From NCBI RefSeq assembly GCF_016583795.1, contig NZ_NRRS01000011.1:1-64000 (forward strand): a DNA stretch of 64,000 nt, written 5' to 3'. Shown piece by piece: positions 61,140 through 64,000 of the stretch. A program made the position numbers and the translations under genes. The stretch comes from Rhabdochromatium marinum (GTDB lineage Bacteria; Pseudomonadota; Gammaproteobacteria; Chromatiales; Chromatiaceae). The first letter of the stretch is position 1. Each line of letters begins with the position of its first letter. A model generated the notes under the pieces. It was not told where the DNA came from. It saw only the letters and a list, made by a program, of their open reading frames with translations, and searched no databases.

Positions 61140-62081
61140 ATGTTTCATAACCTGATGATTCGGCTCATTGTCTTGCTGTCGCTTAGCACACTGGCGATTG
61201 TGCCGATGGGCTGCTCCCAAGACGCGGCCAGCGCCCCGAACCGCGCATCGCGGGATGCGGAAGCGACCGGCCGGACAGGCGTGCTGCTGATCAGTCACGG
61301 CTCGCATTCCAAGCGCTGGCGGCAAATGCTGCTCGACGTCGAGCAGGCGGTACGCGAACCTCTGTTGGAGATGCCCGGCGTGGAAGGCGTGCGCACCGCT
61401 TTCATGGAATACAACGAGCCGTCCATCGCCACCCAGCTCAAGGCCTTTGATCGCGAGGGCTACGAGAACGTCATCCTGGTGCCGATCTTCCTGACGGTCA
61501 GTTCCCACTCGCTTAACGATATTCCGACCATCGTCGGTATGCAGTCCAATCCGGACACCGTCAAACGCCTGGCTGAGGAAGAAATCGAGGTCTATCGACC
61601 CAAGGCGCGCGTCACCCTGGTGCCGACGCTGGATTTCACCACCCTACTTAAGGACAACGTAGCGGCCCGCGCCGAACAGCTGGTCGAACAACCCGAGGAC
61701 ACCGGCGTGGTGCTGGTGGCCTACGGCGATGCACGCTACAACCAGCAGTGGGAGGAGTTGATGAGCGAGCTCGGGCGCGCGCTCAAGATCAAGGTCGGCA
61801 TCGATACCGTCGCCTACGCTTGGTGTGGCCATTTGGTCGATTACGCGCCCGAGCCGACGCTGCGCGCCATTGAGCAGGTGTTCGAGTTGGAGCCTAAGGT
61901 CGCCGTGTTGCCATTGCTGGTGGCCTATGACCCCATGTTCCAAGACGACATTATCGGCGCGGCCGTGGAGCAGAGCCCGCGCTCCGAGGACATCCTCTAT
62001 CGGCACGACGCCATTCTGCCGGACGAGAATCTGCATCGCTGGATTCTCGATATTGTCCAGCAAACACTCGCAAAGTCCTAA
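61140..62081 (+). CDS. Exported CbiX/CbiK-like chelatase
   Basis: 313 aa. An N-terminal membrane-spanning signal ends VPMGC (C25), which resembles an imperfect lipobox, so the protein is probably exported and perhaps lipidated. The mature part has the class II chelatase fold in two halves: LLISHGSHSKRWRQ with the metal-site His, VILVPIFLTVSSHSLNDIP, VVLVAYGDARYNQQWEELM and AWCGHLVDYAPEPTL. Cytoplasmic CbiX inserts cobalt in sirohydrochlorin; a periplasmic CbiK is known in Desulfovibrio. Here a metal or tetrapyrrole uptake role is likely. 27 bases upstream of the FMN-binding gene. Confidence 0.82.
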   Translation: MFHNLMIRLIVLLSLSTLAIVPMGCSQDAASAPNRASRDAEATGRTGVLLISHGSHSKRWRQMLLDVEQAVREPLLEMPGVEGVRTAFMEYNEPSIATQLKAFDREGYENVILVPIFLTVSSHSLNDIPTIVGMQSNPDTVKRLAEEEIEVYRPKARVTLVPTLDFTTLLKDNVAARAEQLVEQPEDTGVVLVAYGDARYNQQWEELMSELGRALKIKVGIDTVAYAWCGHLVDYAPEPTLRAIEQVFELEPKVAVLPLLVAYDPMFQDDIIGAAVEQSPRSEDILYRHDAILPDENLHRWILDIVQQTLAKS

Positions 62082-62108
62082 ACGAGCGCGTTTCAGCGCC
62101 ACATCCGA

Positions 62109-63551
62109 ATGACAACGGCGATGATCGGCAGGCCTCGGGCGGTTTGGTTATGGCGGCGCTGGCTCGCCACTGTAGTCCTTGCTGCCGCACTCATTGGTTT
62201 CGGGTTGCAGGCCACCGAACGCCGTGAGGATCCGCGGCCACGCATACATCTGGCCGATCCCGCGCATCAAGCGCCCTGTCTGCTCGACGCACGCGAGGGT
62301 TCTGGGTGCGATACCGGCTTCATCGCCGCGCATGGCATGACCGAGGATCCGACCTGGCGTGGCGATGGCTATGGGCTGCTGGGGCAGTCGCTGCCAGCAC
62401 CGGCCCCCTTCGGGTTGGCGGTGGATGCGCGCAATGATCCGGTGCTCTCAGACGCTGCGGGTGCGGCATTGCTGGCCCGAGCCCACGCACACGAACCCGA
62501 TGCGTATCGCTTGGAGCTGCGCCCGGGCGCACAGCTCATCGTTGTCGAACGCCGCGATCTGCAGGGGCGCTATCGCGGCCTGTATCTGGACAATGTCGCG
62601 CTCGAGAGCAGCGTCCGGGGGTTCGCCGGCCCAATCAAGCTCGGCGTGTATCTTGATGAGCAGGGCCGTATCCGCAGGCTGGTGCATCTGGATTCCCGTG
62701 AGACGCCGAGCTATCTGCGCCAGGTCGAGGCGGCCGGCTTTTATGCGCATTTCAGCGGATTGCCGGTCGACCGGGCCGAGCATCGGGTCGACGCGGTTAG
62801 CGGCGCGACCCTGACCTCCCGCGCCCTGGCCGCAGGGCTGACCGAGTTGGTTGCCGCCGCCGAGGAACCGCTCGGCGACTATCTGGCGGCGCCGCCCCGC
62901 AGCTTCGCGGTCGTGGCGCGGCTGTCGCGCGATTGGATCGGCCATGCGCTGCTGTTGCTTGGGCTCTTTGTGCTGGCGTGGCAACGACGCTGGCCACTCA
63001 GTGGCGCTGACTGGCGGCTGCACGGGCTACTGGCGATCGGTGTTCTCGGGCTGATGCTCAACGACGCATTCACCTATATCACGCTGATGCAGCCCTTTTT
63101 TGGCGTCACCCTGTCGGCCTTCGCCACTCTCTACCTGGTTCTGGTGCTGCTGGGCGCGATCTGGGATGACAACACCTATTGTCAGCACATCTGTCCGTTC
63201 GGGCAGGCACAACGGTTGGTCGCGCGCTGGGATCGCGGCTCACGCCTGAGCCGCTGGCCGCTGTCGCACCGGCGCATGCGCCAGCTGCGCCAACTGCTGA
63301 CTCTGGTCTTGATAGTCGGGATTCTTGCCGGTTTCGAGCGCTGGCGTGGATTCGAGTTGTTTCCCGATCTGTTTGGCTTCGACAGCGGGTCGTTGTGGTT
63401 TCTGCTGGCGCTCTTTTTGATTCTGCGAGTGAGCGCCTGGATTCCCATGCTGTGGTGTCGCCTGCTTTGCCCGACCGGCGAGGTGCTGGATACGCTTGCG
63501 CGCCTGATGCGACCGCACAGCGTGCGCATTAAGACGTGTAACGAACAGTAA
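62109..63551 (+). CDS. NosR-like FMN-binding, Fe-S membrane protein
   Basis: 480 aa. One N-terminal helix (about 14-33), a periplasmic FMN-binding domain with SGATLTS at 231-237 (Thr for covalent FMN, as in RnfG, NqrC and NosR), then about five membrane helices and two CxxxCP motifs, CQHICPFG (C358, C362) and CRLLCPTG, facing the cytoplasm. It lacks the C-terminal ferredoxin of NosR. Probably moves electrons across the membrane to a periplasmic acceptor. It lies between the chelatase and a second TonB receptor. Confidence 0.85.
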   Translation: MTTAMIGRPRAVWLWRRWLATVVLAAALIGFGLQATERREDPRPRIHLADPAHQAPCLLDAREGSGCDTGFIAAHGMTEDPTWRGDGYGLLGQSLPAPAPFGLAVDARNDPVLSDAAGAALLARAHAHEPDAYRLELRPGAQLIVVERRDLQGRYRGLYLDNVALESSVRGFAGPIKLGVYLDEQGRIRRLVHLDSRETPSYLRQVEAAGFYAHFSGLPVDRAEHRVDAVSGATLTSRALAAGLTELVAAAEEPLGDYLAAPPRSFAVVARLSRDWIGHALLLLGLFVLAWQRRWPLSGADWRLHGLLAIGVLGLMLNDAFTYITLMQPFFGVTLSAFATLYLVLVLLGAIWDDNTYCQHICPFGQAQRLVARWDRGSRLSRWPLSHRRMRQLRQLLTLVLIVGILAGFERWRGFELFPDLFGFDSGSLWFLLALFLILRVSAWIPMLWCRLLCPTGEVLDTLARLMRPHSVRIKTCNEQ

Positions 63552-63652
63552 AAGAGGTGCCTTGGTTTCTTCTCGTTGTGGTATTGGCCCAATGCAACCG
63601 CCGGCGTCTCCGAGCTGGCTGGTTGCTTGGGTATTTTTTGGGAGATGCAGCC

Positions 63653-64000
63653 ATGTTCCGTGTTGATCCACTCTTGAATTTTGACCCATTGCGCATGTTT
63701 GGCCAAATCCGGCGGCATAGGATGCCGCGCTGGTTGTTCAACCTCGGTATTAGTGTCTGGTTAAGCGTGCTGCTCGGCCCGGCACGGGCCGAGACCGATT
63801 CCCCAGCCATCTTGCCAACCCTCACCGTCACCGCCACCAAGAGCGAGCGCGCCGTCGAATCCCTGCCGGAATCGGTCAGTGTCGTGACGCGCGCGCAGTT
63901 CGAGCGGTTTCAGCCCAGCGATCTGGGTGGGGTACTCGAAGGTCTGCCCAATGTCGCAGTCGGTGGCGGGCCGCGTGGCATCGGTCAGCAGATTACGGTG
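63653..64000 (+). CDS. TonB-dependent receptor, partial at window edge
   Basis: 116 codons from the ATG at 63653 (GGGAG ten bases upstream) to the window end. Signal segment at about 26-46 (WLSVLLGPARAE), then a TonB-box-like PTLTVTATKSERAVESLP and the start of a plug domain (VSVVTRAQFERF, LPNVAVGGGPRG). The PNVAVGGGPRG pattern is seen in haem/haemoglobin-type receptors, so haem is a possible ligand. About 100 bases after the FMN-binding gene, same strand. Confidence 0.85.
   Translation, partial: MFRVDPLLNFDPLRMFGQIRRHRMPRWLFNLGISVWLSVLLGPARAETDSPAILPTLTVTATKSERAVESLPESVSVVTRAQFERFQPSDLGGVLEGLPNVAVGGGPRGIGQQITV

Overview
This window looks like chromosome from a purple sulfur bacterium (Gammaproteobacteria, Chromatiaceae type). 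The main evidence is a complete reverse-type dissimilatory sulfite reductase cluster in the order dsrABEFHCMKLJOPNRS, on the minus strand from 48093 down to 33683. That gene order and content is the one known from sulfur-oxidising phototrophs such as Allochromatium. The housekeeping neighbourhoods (orn/rsgA, folK-folB/plsY, phoBR, grxC-hslR) are gammaproteobacterial. The species cannot be named from the sequence alone.

Layout. 1-290: left edge of an insertion sequence that interrupts a copy of an IscB-type omega-RNA region. 293-8673: orn, rsgA, folK, folB, plsY, an aaeXAB-like aromatic-acid efflux operon and glpK. 8755-12682: three chemoreceptor genes, one a split Aer-like PAS/receptor pair ending in a zinc-binding CZB domain. 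12701-24564: secreted serine protease, MidA-type methyltransferase, pteridine reductase, DUF2452 protein, GNAT enzyme, a decayed lemA/GIDE locus, two methyltransferases, phoBR, a small flagellar-like protein, selO and a Trm112-like protein. 24580-30538: Mrp cation/proton antiporter operon with a fused A-B subunit. 30610-33651: small genes including grxC, hslR, a cysteine-rich unknown and a CoA-binding protein. 33683-48093: the dsr operon. 48639-51632: a divergent four-gene group (63-aa protein, 240-aa protein, a Cas6/Cmx6-like protein and a cysteine-free DsrC paralogue), split by an ISC element carrying an internally deleted IscB. 51713-57947: CHAT-TPR protein, a two-partner-secretion outer-membrane pore and a TPR protein with six near-identical 144-bp units. 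58238-64000: two TonB-dependent receptors flanking an exported CbiX-like chelatase and a NosR-like FMN/Fe-S membrane protein, with Fur-box-like sites.

How the genes work together. DsrL releases sulfur from a carrier and supplies electrons, DsrEFH and DsrC relay sulfur, DsrAB oxidises it to sulfite, and DsrMKJOP passes electrons through the membrane. DsrN amidates sirohaem; DsrR and DsrS are accessory. The divergent Cas6-like/DsrC-like group starts next to the dsr promoter region and is the best candidate here for an undescribed system. The second is the right-hand metal-uptake locus, where a chelatase-fold protein appears to be exported between two outer-membrane receptors.
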